Origin: Larix kaempferi
Lineage: Eukaryota > Streptophyta > Pinopsida > Pinales > Pinaceae
Direction: 5' to 3'
Assembly: GCA_027924585.1 (NCBI GenBank)
Contig: BSBM01000372.1
Coordinates: 32,668,001-32,732,000 of the forward strand
DNA: 64,000 nt
Shown: positions 32,831 to 44,830 of the stretch, piece after piece
How positions within the stretch are numbered: the stretch's first letter is position 1
Layout: every line of letters starts with the position of its first letter
Notes under the pieces: model-generated
What the model was told of the DNA's origin: nothing
The model's input: the letters and a program-made list of their open reading frames with translations, nothing else
Database searches by the model: none
Program-made: the position numbers and the translations under genes

Positions 32831-34560
32831 ATTGTCCATTATTCACACTCAACATTGAATGATCTTCTGCTTATCTATCTGTGCCATCTTTCGTCAGATG
32901 GGTCTACTAATATGAGCCTCAAAATCATTCGAACTCTGTGGTGAGTTCCTTCTTGCATCCATGTCATATGTGTATAGAACCCATATTAAACCTTGTAGCA
33001 AAGGTTGAGATCCACATCACCCATGATGATCATTAAGCTCATCAATTGACTACCGATCCTGGGAACCCATACAGAACCTGATTACATTATTAAGAGAATG
33101 GTCTCATCTAGTCCCTTGGAGTAAAACATCTCATCATGATTCTCTTCCTCTTTCTAAGAGAATCTCTTAACCACAAGCTTTCTATAGTGTGTTTGATTTT
33201 TAAATCTTTTGTTGAACATCCATCGCTCATCATTCATCGTGATCTTTCCTACAAATCAAAATTAAGTACATGATTAGTAATACTTCATAATCATCAAATC
33301 ATATTGACATGATAACCTATTATGCATACAGATATCATTTACATAGTTATGCAACTATTTTGACCAATACTTTGGCACAACACTTTCCCATATCCTGTAT
33401 GCATACCGTGGCTATCTAGATGCCTTCCATCTCTACCAGAACATACTATCGAGAGTGTGCACAGCTCTCGACATGTCAGCAAAGAGGTTTCATTCTAGAC
33501 AAGCAACAATGTAATGTTTGTCCAACTTACCAATCATATGCACATTAGTAGTATACTGTTCAATGCTCTATGAATGTTTACACTCAGCATTATATATTCT
33601 AGGAATACAAATATGCATACAACCTATTACAGGCAATATCATTACTATTTCAAATAACAACTCAAATACTTATCTTTTATGTTTGTGTGGTTGCCTCCCG
33701 CTTGATCTTCTGTATGTCTTTTGAACTTCTATTCATTATGTACCACTGTGCATGCTCAAGAGTCATCCTCACAAACATATACTCATTAGTATATTCTAAA
33801 TGCTATCAAAACATTATAGTACTAAATAATCTTGAAAATGTATAGTCATGATTATAGTTAATAAACATTAGTATTCAAGATTTCAGGGAAGTCTTCTTTT
33901 ACTCATGCATATCATCAATCAAGATAAAAGATATAATATGCATAATCCCTTGATTACTAACTTTATGAATAAGCATAACCAATCATTCCAAGTATACTTA
34001 TATAAGGGATCCTAACACAAGGTAAGATTCATGGGAAACATACCTGGATTAGTATACCTACTTGGTTATGTACAACATACCTAAACAATCTCTTCAATGA
34101 TTTAGAGATCCTGAGCTAGAACCTGCATGTCTCATAGGTTAAGCATAATATAACAAATTCATACATACCTCGTAAGTAGAACAAAGATTGTGGATGAGTC
34201 TTTGTCTTCATGTTTTCATGGTCATGGAACCTGATTTGTCTTTTGTGATGTACCTGTATCTTGTTAGCAGACAACATCAACCTCACACAACATCATAATG
34301 GATTAGTATAATCATAAGTGTCAACACCCTAACCAATGAATATCTTCTATCATGCATTCATAATTTTGTTAAGGTGATACAACAAATCTAAAATCAAGAT
34401 TGTACTAACCGTAATAACATGAAGAAAAACATACCATAAACTTAATCATGAAAAAATCTCAAAACATACCTCGATGAGTCATACCTGTCGAGATCACTTG
34501 TAATCTCCTTATGTAAAGCCTTAGCCTCATCTCCCTTTGAAATAGGAACTCCTTCACTTA
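32831..34560 (-). other. Copia-C spacer
   Basis: No gene. Sequence common with the B and D spacers (for example CATGTCAGCAAAGAGGTTTCATTCTAG region near 33475). 46-nt block at 34123-34168. CCAG/GTATGTTTCCC on the sense strand near 34040. Confidence 0.7.
34123..34168 (-). other. 46-nt conserved intron-like block (copy C)
   Basis: Sense ACGAG/GTATGTATGA ... ACATGCAG/GTTC. Internal bases differ from A and B but the length is identical. Confidence 0.7.
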
Positions 34561-35956
34561 TGCAGGTGACCACTCCATCTTCTTCTAGGATTAACCCTAT
34601 CCACTTGATTTGCAAGAACTGGACCTGGATCTGGATATGGGTTTGTCAGAGAAACCCCAAAAATTCAAACTTTGAATTTCAAACTTCCGAAAGGATAGAA
34701 ATATGCGCCTTGATGAGCTGATCAAACTGATATATTCAGAATTTGAAAACTGCAAAGTTTCACTCCTCAATTTTGCCTTTGAAACTTCTGGATTCACTGG
34801 ACGTGACCCTGAACTGGGGTTTGATGAATCCTACTCTTCTTCCCAATCAAAATGTTTGATCCAAATCTCTAAGCTTCTATTTTTCTGAGGAGCTTCCAGC
34901 CATGGTCACAGATTTAAAAAATTCCCATTTTTGCAGAAGCCCTAATTTTCCACTTTTTTGATCAAAGTCCCGAACTAGGGTTTGTTCAAGCCCGGCCTTC
35001 TGCCCAACCAAAAAAATCTGATCTTGGTCTCTAAATTTCTATTTTGATGAGTAGCATTCAGCCGCGGTCTCCGTTTACAAAAATTCCAACTTTCTTCAAA
35101 GCCCTAAATTCCGGAAGCCATGAATGAAGGTACTAAAAAATAATTCTGTTTTGACAGAAATATGTACCTGATTGTTTCTGGTGTAACTCCAAAATTTTCA
35201 ATCCACAGGGTCTGAAAAAGTTTTCTGAGATAGCTTGACCTGTTATCTTTCCATCCTGACAGGTCTGACCTCAATTGGATTCTCTGAGAGAGAGTTATGT
35301 CAAATGTCGCAACGTGACCTGTTTTGGGATAAAACAGAAGAGCGAACTTGTACGGCGTGCCACGTGTCACTGTTTGAACTTCGGCCTCTGAAAAACTTTC
35401 CTGAGGTAGCTCGGCCTGTTATATTTCCATCCTGACAGGTCTGACCTCAATTGGACTCTCTGAGAGAGAGTTATGCCAAGTGTCGCAACATGACCGGTTT
35501 TGGGATAATACAGGAGAGCGAACTTGTACGGAGTTCCACGTGTCACTGGTTCAACTTCGGCCTCTGAAAACGTTTTTTGAGATATTACATACTGTGTAAT
35601 ACCTGTCACTTTTTACGAAATTTCATTTGGAGCTTCCTAGCCCAAGATATGACCTTTTTCCCAAGGTCACCTGATTTTGACTCAGATCTGGAAGAGGCAG
35701 AAACCCTATATTGTACAGATCATAAATGACAAAGTACTACGAATTAGAGGTTTTCCTTTGGACACAAGGTACCTGGAGATTTAATCTTCGTCCTGTAACA
35801 ATTTCAGATCCGAAAAATTCTCCAAAACGGATTTATAGCGAAAGTGGTACGATGACTGGTTTTTTCTATGTAAAACCCTAACCTTCAAATTGTCGTAAGT
35901 AAAGCAAGTGTCGTTAGTGCCATACCTTGTCTTCCTTCAGGTTAGCTCTGATACCA
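34561..35956 (-). other. Copia-C gag stub, leader and PBS
   Basis: The gag stub lies at about 34500-34610, as in B. The leader contains a ~190-bp tandem duplication (about 35225-35410 and 35410-35595), each copy with a CACGTG G-box (35361-35366, 35537-35542). PBS 35944-35956 (initiator Met). Confidence 0.75.
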
Positions 35957-36504
35957 TGTTAAAATTCAATATGCTAAGACAGAAAATAGCAGCATTACAT
36001 TCCATTTGACAATAATAGCATATACAGGATCACTGAAGAAACAACAAGCATAGCATAAACACAAGAGACAGAGATTTATCCTGGGAAATCCTCATGGGGT
36101 AGAAAACCCAGCAAAGCTTCCTCAATATAGATGACCAGCAATATACAAAGATGAAACCCTGAGATATGATCTCCTCCTCCACAATAGCAGACCTCTCCTC
36201 CACAAGTGCGCTATCCTCAAGTGTGTGTATCAAATGAGGAACACACCTCCTCTATTTATACACTACTTTGATATGTATTTTACACAAGTACATGTAGGCT
36301 CGTATTTAACCATTAGGTTAAATACCCCATTATAACTGACTGGGCCGACCCCCACATGGTGGGTCTAATAAACCTAGTTACCACAACCAACTTGGAGGAA
36401 TAAACATCTCCGGATTTATAGTATAATCACATCGGAGGTATGGAACATCTCCGAAATAAATAATATACAAATATAATATTCTTTGAAGTTACAATATTTC
36501 AACA
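35957..36504 (-). repeat. Copia-C 5' LTR
   Basis: 548 bp; differs from the 3' LTR at four sites noted (near 36027, 36090, 36152 and 36370). Confidence 0.93.
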
Positions 36505-36509
36505 ACTAT

Positions 36510-38040
36510 CTATTGAAGATATTCAAGAATCTGAAGTTCCTAGGATTCAGGATGCAGTAATGGAAGAATTCCATGATCAAGGAATACCAGTTGATCGTGA
36601 GGAATGATGTTTGGGATGTGGTCCCAAGACCTGAAGGGAAGTCTATTGTGACTTCCAAGTGGATCTATAAGATCAAGCATGCTGCAGATGGTAGCATAGA
36701 GAAATACAAAGCAAGGTTGTAGCTCGTGGATTCTCCCAGAAAGAGGGAATAGACTATGAAGAGACTTTTTCTCCTGTAGCCAGATACACTTCTATCAGAT
36801 CAGTACTTGCTCTGGATGCAGTGATGAAGTGGAAGATACACCAGATGGATGTCAAGGCAGCCTTCTTGAATGGTGTAGTCGAGGAGGAAGTGTATGTGGA
36901 GAAGCCACTTGGTTTTGAGACACATGACAGGAAGTCATATGTGTGCAGGTTGAAGAAATCCTTGAATGGCTTGAAGCAAGATCCTAGGACTTGGTATGGT
37001 AGGATAAACAACTTTCTATCCAGTTTGGGATTTACGAAGAGTAAAGCAGATTCCAACCTTTACTACAAGGTTGAGGAAGGCAATACTGTGATACTACTTC
37101 TATATGTGGATGACCTGTTTGTTACAAGTGAGGATGGATTGATTGACGATACCAAGAGGAAGCTTGCTCCCGAGTTCGAGATGAAGGACTTGGGGATGAT
37201 GCACTATTTTCTAGGCATGGAGGTGTGGCAGAGTGCAGATGGGATCTTCCTTGGACAAGGGAAGTATGCAGTAGAGATCCTGAAGAGGTTCGGGATGATG
37301 GACTATAAAGCCATGGCCACACCTATGGCATCGAACCTGAAGCTTCTGTGTGATGCTTCATCTGATCCGGTTGATGTCACTATGTATTGTCAGATGATTG
37401 GGTCCTTGATGTACCTGACGAACACTAGACCAGATATTTACTTTGCGGTGAACACATTGAGTTAGTTCCTGACGGATCCCAGAGGTGTTCACCTGGTTGC
37501 TGTAAAGCATATTCTGAGGTACCTGAAGGGTACAATAGACTATGGGATCAAGTATGATGCGAATCAAAAGTTTAATCTGCAGGGTTATGTTGATTCGGAC
37601 TGGGAAGGAAGTGCTTCAGATAGGAAGAGCACATATGGGTGTTGCTTCAGTATGGGATCAGGTGTGATATCTTGGTTTAGTAGGAAGCAGTCCTGTGTAG
37701 TACTGAGTACAGCCGAGGCAGAGTATGTTGCAGCTTGATTCGGCTAGTTGTGCGGCAGTATGGCTCCGGAAGCTACTGTCTGAGTTATTTGATCTACCAT
37801 TAGAGGCTACTGGTATCTTTTGTGACAACCAGAGTTGTGTGAAGCTGTCTGAGAACCCGTTGTTCCACGACAGGTCGAAGGCATATGGTGCAGAGAGGAG
37901 CAGTGAAGCTCCTGTATGTTGCGACGGATGAGCAGGTTGCAAATGTGTTGATGAAACCACTAACCAAAGTGAATTTTTAATACTTCAAAGAGAGGCTTGG
38001 TGTTCTTCAAATTGACGACACTTCGAGGAAGAAGTGATGG
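36510..38040 (+). pseudogene. Copia-B RT and RNase H
   Basis: RT begins near 36590 (RNDVWDVVPRPEGKSIVTSKW) with a 1-nt loss after EKYKA at about 36715. From 36821 a 214-residue frame is open: HQMDVKAAFLNGVVEEEVYV, LKKSLNGLKQDPRTWYG, LLLYVDDLFVTSEDG (catalytic pair intact), FEMKDLGMMHYFLGMEVWQ and SLMYLTNTRPDIYFAVNTLS, ending in TAG at 37463. RNase H (VDSDWEGS, AEAEYVAA, FCDNQSC) shifts near 37735 and 37880. It is the best RT of the four Copia copies and the reference for the deletions in A and D. Confidence 0.88.
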
Positions 38041-39627
38041 ACACATTTGCAGGAGCCATTCCAGGCATGGTGAGAGAAGGATCCTTCCCATGGCTATGGA
38101 TGTAAGCGCTGGATGATGAGCATCAGGACGATGCTCTAGCTACTGCTCTGTATATGCATCATGTTGGATGCTGGATATGATTAGTTGGATCATGTATATG
38201 TATATGCATCATGTTGGCTGCTGGATATGATCAGTTAGATCATGTATATGTATATGCATCATGTTGGATGCTAGATATGATCAGTTGGATCATGCATTTG
38301 TATATGCATCATGTTGGATGCTTGATATGATCAGGTGGATCATGTATTTATGTATGTATCAGGTGGATACATTGTATGATCAGGTGGATCATGTATTTGT
38401 GTATGTTTCAGGTAGATACATTGTATGATTAGGTGGATCATGTATTTGTGTATGTATCAGGTGGATACATTGTATGATCAGGTGGATCATGTATGATGAT
38501 ATGTATCAGGTAGATACTTGGTATGCATCAGGTGGATGCATTGTATGATCAGGATGATCATGGATGACGAGCTTCAGGATGTTTCTCCAGATGATATGCA
38601 TCAGGATGATGCTATGATGATGATCATGGATGACGAGCTTCAGGATGTTGCTCCATATGATATGCATCAGGATGATGCTATGATGATGATCAGGATGATC
38701 ATGGATGGGGAGCTTCAGGATGTTGCTCCAGATGATATGCATTAGGATGATGCTATGATGATGATCAGGTTGATCATGTGATGATGTATATCAGGATGAT
38801 GTATGGTGAGTATCAGGTTGATACTCTATGGCCATGGACAGGTTGTGCAAGGGTAGCATGTAATACGTCCTGGAGATATGGACAGGTTGTGCTAGTCACG
38901 TAAAAGGCCTCAGATGCTCTTTAGAGATCTTGCTTGGCAAGACACTCTTTTAAGGTTTTGCTAGACCACATGTAATACGTCCTGGAGACATGGACATGTT
39001 GTGTTAGTCACGTAAAATGCCTCAGATGCTCTTTAGAGATATTTCTTGGCAAGACACTCTTTTAAGGTTTTGTGGGGACCACATGTAATAAGTCCTGGAG
39101 ATCTGGATAGGTTGTGCTAGTCACGTAAAAGGCCTCAGATGCTCTTTAGAGATCTTGCTTGGAAAGACACTCTTTTAAGGTTTGTGGTAGGGGTCACATG
39201 TAATAAGTCCTGGAGATCCGGACATGTTTTGCTAGACACGTAAAAGGCCTCGGATGCTCTTTAGAGATCTTGCTGGGAAAGACTCTCTTTTAAGGTTTTG
39301 TGACAGTCAACATGTAATAGCGCCATGGGAGATCTTGCCGGTCGTGCTTAGGAACATAAATGATCCTGGGATACTCTTTCGAGGTTTTGTTGACACACGT
39401 AATAAGTCCTGAGGATTCCACAATATGGCCAGTGATGATGAAGACCTACAAGTGGTGGGCCTACATCCAGTATGAAAAAGGACTGGCTCTGTAGAACTTC
39501 CTATGACGATTAGATTGGAGATTGATTGAGATAGCAGCAGCAGCGACGATGACGATGATCCAGTGATGTTGATCCAGAGAAGAAGACTTGTGCTAGCAGA
39601 TCTGTGTCGAGAAATACCTTCCTAGTT
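38041..39627. repeat. Copia-B 3' arrays
   Basis: Units of ~50 bp (GCATCATGTTGGATGCTGGATATGATCAG) at 38150-38510, GATGATCATGGATGACGAGCTTC-type units to 38760, then four ~113-bp units (CATGTAATA(C/A)GTCCTGGAGA, CAGATGCTCTTTAGAGAT) at 38860-39310. A single 39-bp-like unit is near 39465-39500 (inverted relative to A). Non-coding. Confidence 0.85.
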
Positions 39628-39636
39628 AAGAGGGAG

Positions 39637-40239
39637 TGTTGAAGTATTTGTAACTTCGGAATGTATTTCATATATGTATATTGTATTCCTATAGAGATGT
39701 TATTATTCCTCTATACGGAAGTGTCGTCATTTATATTGTAAGTGTCGTAACTTATACTTGATGGGTTATTAGACCACCTTGTTGGGGTTGGCCCTGTATA
39801 AGTCATGTGGGTTAAACGGTTATTAGACCACCCTATTGGGGGTCGGCCCTGTCAGCATTATTTTATGTGGTTAAGTTAAGGCCGACCTAGTAAAGGTTAT
39901 TAGGAAAGTCAAGTCAAGTATAAATAGAGTGTCAGAGGCACTCTATTTGATCATTTTATTATTCACTCACACACTCATTGGAGAGTGGCGCACATGTGAG
40001 GAAGGAGGAGTAGCTTCTAGGAGAAGAATATATCTTATGCTTGGGTTGTATCATTGCTCTATCTATCTCTGAGGAAGTTGCAGGGTTTTTCACCTTCTTG
40101 GTTTTCCCCGGTGAAATTCTGTGCCTCTTGTGTGCTTGCATTATTGTGTCCATGATTGATATGCTGTAGATATGTTGTACATGTTGTTCTATCAGTTAAG
40201 ATCCTAGATCATATTGAAGTAAATTCTGATAAACTAACA
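39637..40239 (+). repeat. Copia-B 3' LTR
   Basis: 603 bp; lacks the 44-bp duplication. PPT AAGAGGGAG at 39628-39636 abuts it. Confidence 0.93.
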
Positions 40240-40244
40240 CAAAA

Positions 40245-41153
40245 AGCTACCATCCTTATTTGTTATTGTCTTTTATAAACTTATAATTTCCTCCATGGGT
40301 CGAATTCCTCCCAAGATCTTCATGCCAACTCAAGTTGGAAAGAGATTCCCAAGTATGCCACTTGTCCTTCCAATTCTAGCCCTCTCCTTCTCCAAATTCG
40401 AATTGGTGTCTCTTTGGCTGCCCTAAATCACTTGAGAGCCCTCTTGGAGGCTATTTTTAGCCCTGACATGTCATATATGTCAGATTTTAGCCTTCAGTTC
40501 TGATTTTTTCATAGGTGTCATAGCATCTTCAGCATTATTGTCATAGAGCTAGGGAATCTAGTCCAAGTGTCTCACTAGCTCCAAAATGCCTATTCCTCTT
40601 CCATGGGAGTTACTCTTCCACTCCAATTTGACCTTAATTGATTCATGCCAAGTATATTTACCTTCCAACTCATCCCATGAACCTTGGGCTTCTTATGGAT
40701 TCGAAATGATAAGAGGAGGATGCCGTGTGGCATAGAAAATCTAGCTTGTGTGGGTCCCACATCCTCCATGTGTCTTCATGATCAATTGCCACTTTGATTT
40801 TCCCTTGCATTTATTTATTTATATCATTTATTAAATATTTATTCCATTCTAATGTTCAAACATCATTTATTATCCCCCTTATTTCAAATCCCAAAGCTTC
40901 CACCCCCCAACCTAGGGAACTAGTAATTTTCCTCCATGGCAGTTCATTTGTATGGGGATATTACAACTTTGAATTGGGAATTTATCTTAATGTGACCCAC
41001 CTTTTCCATTTGGATCTAATTTCACATTATTACTAACTTGGATTTCATTCTTAGCATTTATTTGACCCTTAGCATCCATTTTGACAAACTATCATGATTA
41101 TGGCCAAGGGGTTTAGGCCATTGTGACCCAATGCAAAATTTTGGGACATGACA
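40245..41153 (-). repeat. LARD-A 3' LTR, second piece
   Basis: Aligns with 52735-53637. Ends GGGACATGACA. The two pieces total ~2132 bp against 2139 in the other LTR. No gene. Confidence 0.88.
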
Positions 41154-41166
41154 AATCCTCCCTTCC
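41154..41166 (-). promoter_or_regulatory. LARD-A polypurine tract
   Basis: Minus-strand GGAAGGGAGGATT directly before the LTR; with the PBS it fixes element polarity. Confidence 0.8.
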
Positions 41167-41222
41167 AAATATTGCTTGTACTCAAGAATTGTAAACACAT
41201 GTATGTGGAAGAACCTTCTTTC

Positions 41223-41868
41223 TGTTAAATTTTCAGAATTTACTTCAATCTGATCTAGGATCTTAACTGAGAGAACAACATGTACAACAAATCTACAGCA
41301 TATCAATCATGAACACAATAATGCAAGCACACAAGAGACACAGAGTTTACTTGGGGAAAACCATAAAGGTGAAAAACCCCAATAACTTCCTTAGAGATAG
41401 ATAGAGCAATGATACAACCAGAATACAAGAGATAGTCTTCTCTTAGTAGCAGAGCCTCCTCCTCCACAAGTGCGCCACTCTCCAAAGTGTGAGTGAGAGA
41501 ATAGAATGTGTAAAATGAGAGAGACACACTCTCTATTTATACACTAACTTGACTTGACCTTTACTCAACTAGGTCGGCCTCAACCTAACCACTTAACATA
41601 ATGCTGACTGGGCCGACCGCCACTAGGGTGGTCTAATAACCCTTTGACCCACATGGACGACCCCCAATAGGGTGGTCTAATAACCCTTTGATCCACATGA
41701 CTTATACAAGGCCGACCCCAACAAGGTGGTCTAATAACCCATCAAGTATAAGTTACGACATTTACAATATAAATGACAACACTTCCGTATAGAGGAATAA
41801 TAACATCCCTATAGGAATACAATATACATATATGTGAAATACATTCCGAAGTTACATATACATCAACA
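41223..41868 (-). repeat. Copia-D 3' LTR
   Basis: Three GGTGGTCTAATAACC modules (about 41628, 41673, 41725), each preceded by a GGCCGACC-like core; a fourth core in reverse is at 41571. TATA near 41534. CTCCCTCTTAACT (PPT complement) follows. Confidence 0.93.
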
Positions 41869-43330
41869 CTCCCTCTTAACTAGGAAGGTATTTCTCGACA
41901 CAGGTCTTCTAGCACAAGTCATCTTCTCTGGATCATCGTCACTTGATAATCGTCATCGAGTCATCATCATCGTCATTGCTGCTGCTATCTCAATCAATCT
42001 ATGAATCTACCCGTCATAGGAAGTTCTACAGAGCTAGTCCTTTTTCATACTGGATGTAGGCCCACCACCTGCAGGTCTTCATCATCACTGGCCATACTGT
42101 GGAATCCTCAAGACTTATTACGTGCATCACAAAACCTCGAAAGAGCATCCCAGGATTTTACAAGCACACGACTCTACCTATAGGATCTCCTAGGGCCATA
42201 TTATATGTGACCTCACCACAAAACCTCGCAAGAGCATCCCAGGATGTTACGAGCACACAGCTCTACCTATAGGATCTCCCAGGGACAGATTATATGTGGT
42301 CACCACAAAACCTCGTAAGAGCATCCCAGGCTGTTACGAGCACATAGCTCTACCTATAGGATCTCCCAGGGACAGATTATATGTGGTCATGGAAAAACCT
42401 CGCAAGAGCATCCCAGGACTTATTGCGGGCACACAGCCCAACCTATCGGATCTCCCAGGGACATATTATATGCCATAGAACAAAACCTCGAAAGAGCATC
42501 TGCCAGATATCCCAGGGCCAGATTATATGCCATAGGCAAAACCTCGAAAGACTATCTGCAGATCTCCCAGGGCCAAATTATATGTCCTCCCAGAGCAAAA
42601 CCTCGAAATAGCATTTGCCAGATATCCCAGGGCCAAATTATATGCCATAGGAAAAACCTCAAAAGACTATCTGCAAATCTCCCAGGGCCAAATTATATGC
42701 TCATCTGCACAACCTGATCCACGGCCATAGAGTATCAACCTGATACTCACCATACATCATCCTGATGTACACATGATCATCCTGATCACCATCACTGCAA
42801 CATCCTGCTGCATGTCATCTGGAGCAACGTCCTGAAGCTCGTCATCCATGATCATCCTGATCATACAATGCATCTACCTGATGCATACCAAGTATCTACC
42901 TGATACATATCATCATACATGATCCACCTGATCATACGATGTATCCACCTAATACAAATACAAATACATGATACATATCACCATACATGATCCACCTGAT
43001 CATACAATGTATCCACCTGATACATATACAGATACATGGTCCAAGCATCCAACATGATGCATATACAAAATACATACAAATGATCCTACTGATCATATCC
43101 AGGATCCAACATGATGCGTACATACATATAAATGATCCAACTGATCATATCCAGCATCCAACATGATGCGTACATATATATACATATAAATGATCCAACT
43201 GATCATATCCAACATACAACATGATGCGTACATACATATAAGTATAAATGATCCAACTGATCATATCCAGCATCCAACATGATGCGTACATACATATAAA
43301 TGATCCAACTGATCATACAAAGCAGAAACC
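41869..43330. repeat. Copia-D 3' arrays
   Basis: One 39-bp-like unit (42018-42060), ~65-90-bp AAAACCTCG(C/A)AAGA units with CTCCCAGGG (42120-42700), then CATGATC/GTATCCACCTGATAC units and CATCCAACATGATGCGTACAT units to 43315. Non-coding. Confidence 0.85.
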
Positions 43331-43430
43331 AGAACATCATCCTGATGCTCATCATCCAGCGCTTACATCCACAGCCATGTGAAGGATCCTCCTTCCAACA
43401 TGCTTGGAATGGATTCTGCAAATGTGTCCA

Positions 43431-44830
43431 TCACTTCTTCCTCGAAGTGTCATCAATCCGAAGAACACCAAGCCTATCTCTGAAGTACTCGAACTTCACT
43501 CTGGCTAGTGGTTTCGTCAGCACATCTGCAATCTGCTCGTCCGTCGCAATGTACAGGAGCTTCACAGCTCCTCTCTGCACCATATCCCTGATATAGTGAT
43601 ATTTGATCTCTATGTGTTTCGACCTATCATGAAACACTGGTTTCTCGGACAGCTTCACACAACTCTAGTTATCACAAAGGATACAAGTAGCATCCAATGG
43701 GAGATCAAATAACTCAGATAGTAGCTTCCGTAGCCATACTGTCTCACAACTAGCTGAACAGGCTACAACATACTCTGCCTCAACTGTACTCAGTGCTACG
43801 CAGGACTGCTTCCTGCTAAACCAAGAGATCACACCTGATCCCATACTGAAGCAGCATCCAGATGTGATCTTCCTATCTGCAGCATGGCCAGCCCAATCTG
43901 AATCAGCATAACCCTGCAGGTTAAACTTTTTATTCGCTTCATACTTGAGCCCATAATCCACTGTACCCTTCAGGTACCTCAGAAAATGCTTTACAGCAAC
44001 CAGGTGAACACTCCTCGGATCCATCAGGAACTGGCTCAATGTGTTCACCGCAAAGCAAATATATGGTCTCGTGTTCGTCAGGTACATCAAGGACCCAATC
44101 ATCTAACGATACATAGAGACATCAACCGGCTCAGATGAAGCATCACAAAGAAGCTTCAAATTCGATGCCATAGGTGTGGCCATGGCCTTGCAATCCATCA
44201 TCCCGAACCTCTTCAGGATCTCTACTGCATACTTCCCTTGTCCAAGGAAGATTCCATCTGCACTTTGCCACACCTCCATGCCAAAAAAAAATAGTGCATC
44301 ATCCCCAAGTTCTTCATCTCGAACTCGGCAGCAAGCTTCCGTTGCGTGTCAGCAATCAATCTATATTCACCTGTAACAAACAGGTTATCCGCATACAAAA
44401 GTAGTATTATTGGATTGCCTTCCTCAACCTTGTAGTAAAGGTTGGAATCCGCTTTACTCTTGGTAAAGCCCAAAAATGGATAGAAAGCTATCTATCCTAC
44501 CATACCAAGTTCTGCACATATATGACTCCCTGTCATGTTTCTCATAACCAAGTAGCTTCTCCACATACACTTCTTCAACTACACCATTTAAGAAAGCTGT
44601 CTTGAGATCCATTTGGTGTATCTTCCATTTCATCACTACATCCAGAGCAAGTACGGATCTAATGGAAGTGTATCTAGCTATAGGAGCAAAAGTCTCTATG
44701 CTACCACCTGCAGCATGCTTGATCTTGTGGATCCTCTTGGAAGTCACTACAGACTCCCCTTCAGGTCTTGGGATTGCATCCCAAACATCTTCATGATCGA
44801 TTGGTACTCCTTGATCATGGCATTCTTCCT
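43431..44830 (-). pseudogene. Copia-D RT and RNase H
   Basis: RT from 44747: HKIKHAAGGSIE joins directly to TFAPIARYTSIRSVLALDVV (about 60 nt lost at an AGAG repeat), HQMDLKTAFLNGVVEE, then SYMC/RTWYG with the 39-nt deletion seen in A. The catalytic box reads YADN. A T run near 44285 gives the same +2 shift as A. RNase H (44102-43665) has ADSDWAG and EAEYVVACSAS; a TAG precedes the last part (43658-43431, EQIADVLTKPLA). Inactive. Confidence 0.88.

Larger units (their letters stand above)
29221..36504 (-). mobile_element. Copia-C: IN-less Copia element nested in Copia-B
   Basis: Minus strand. LTRs 29221-29768 and 35957-36504, 548 bp each, four differences seen. Target duplication ACTAT exact (29216-29220, 36505-36509). 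PBS 35944-35956. Distinct LTR from A, B and D but the same internal plan: gag stub, spacer with the 46-nt block, RT fragment, RNase H, very expanded 3' arrays. Confidence 0.94.
25840..40239 (+). mobile_element. Copia-B: IN-less Copia element containing Copia-C
   Basis: Plus strand. LTRs 25840-26486 (647 bp) and 39637-40239 (603 bp); the 44-bp length difference is one tandem duplication in the left LTR. Target duplication CAAAA is exact (25835-25839, 40240-40244). PBS 26487-26498 (TGGTATCAGAGC), PPT 39628-39636 (AAGAGGGAG). Carries a gag N-terminal stub, the shared spacer, RT with YVDD, a broken RNase H and 3' arrays. Copia-C sits at the spacer/RT junction. Confidence 0.93.

Noticed and set aside
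30070-43400. Host genes between the retrotransposons
   Set aside because: Every readable protein motif in this span is Copia RT/RNase H or repeat artefact.
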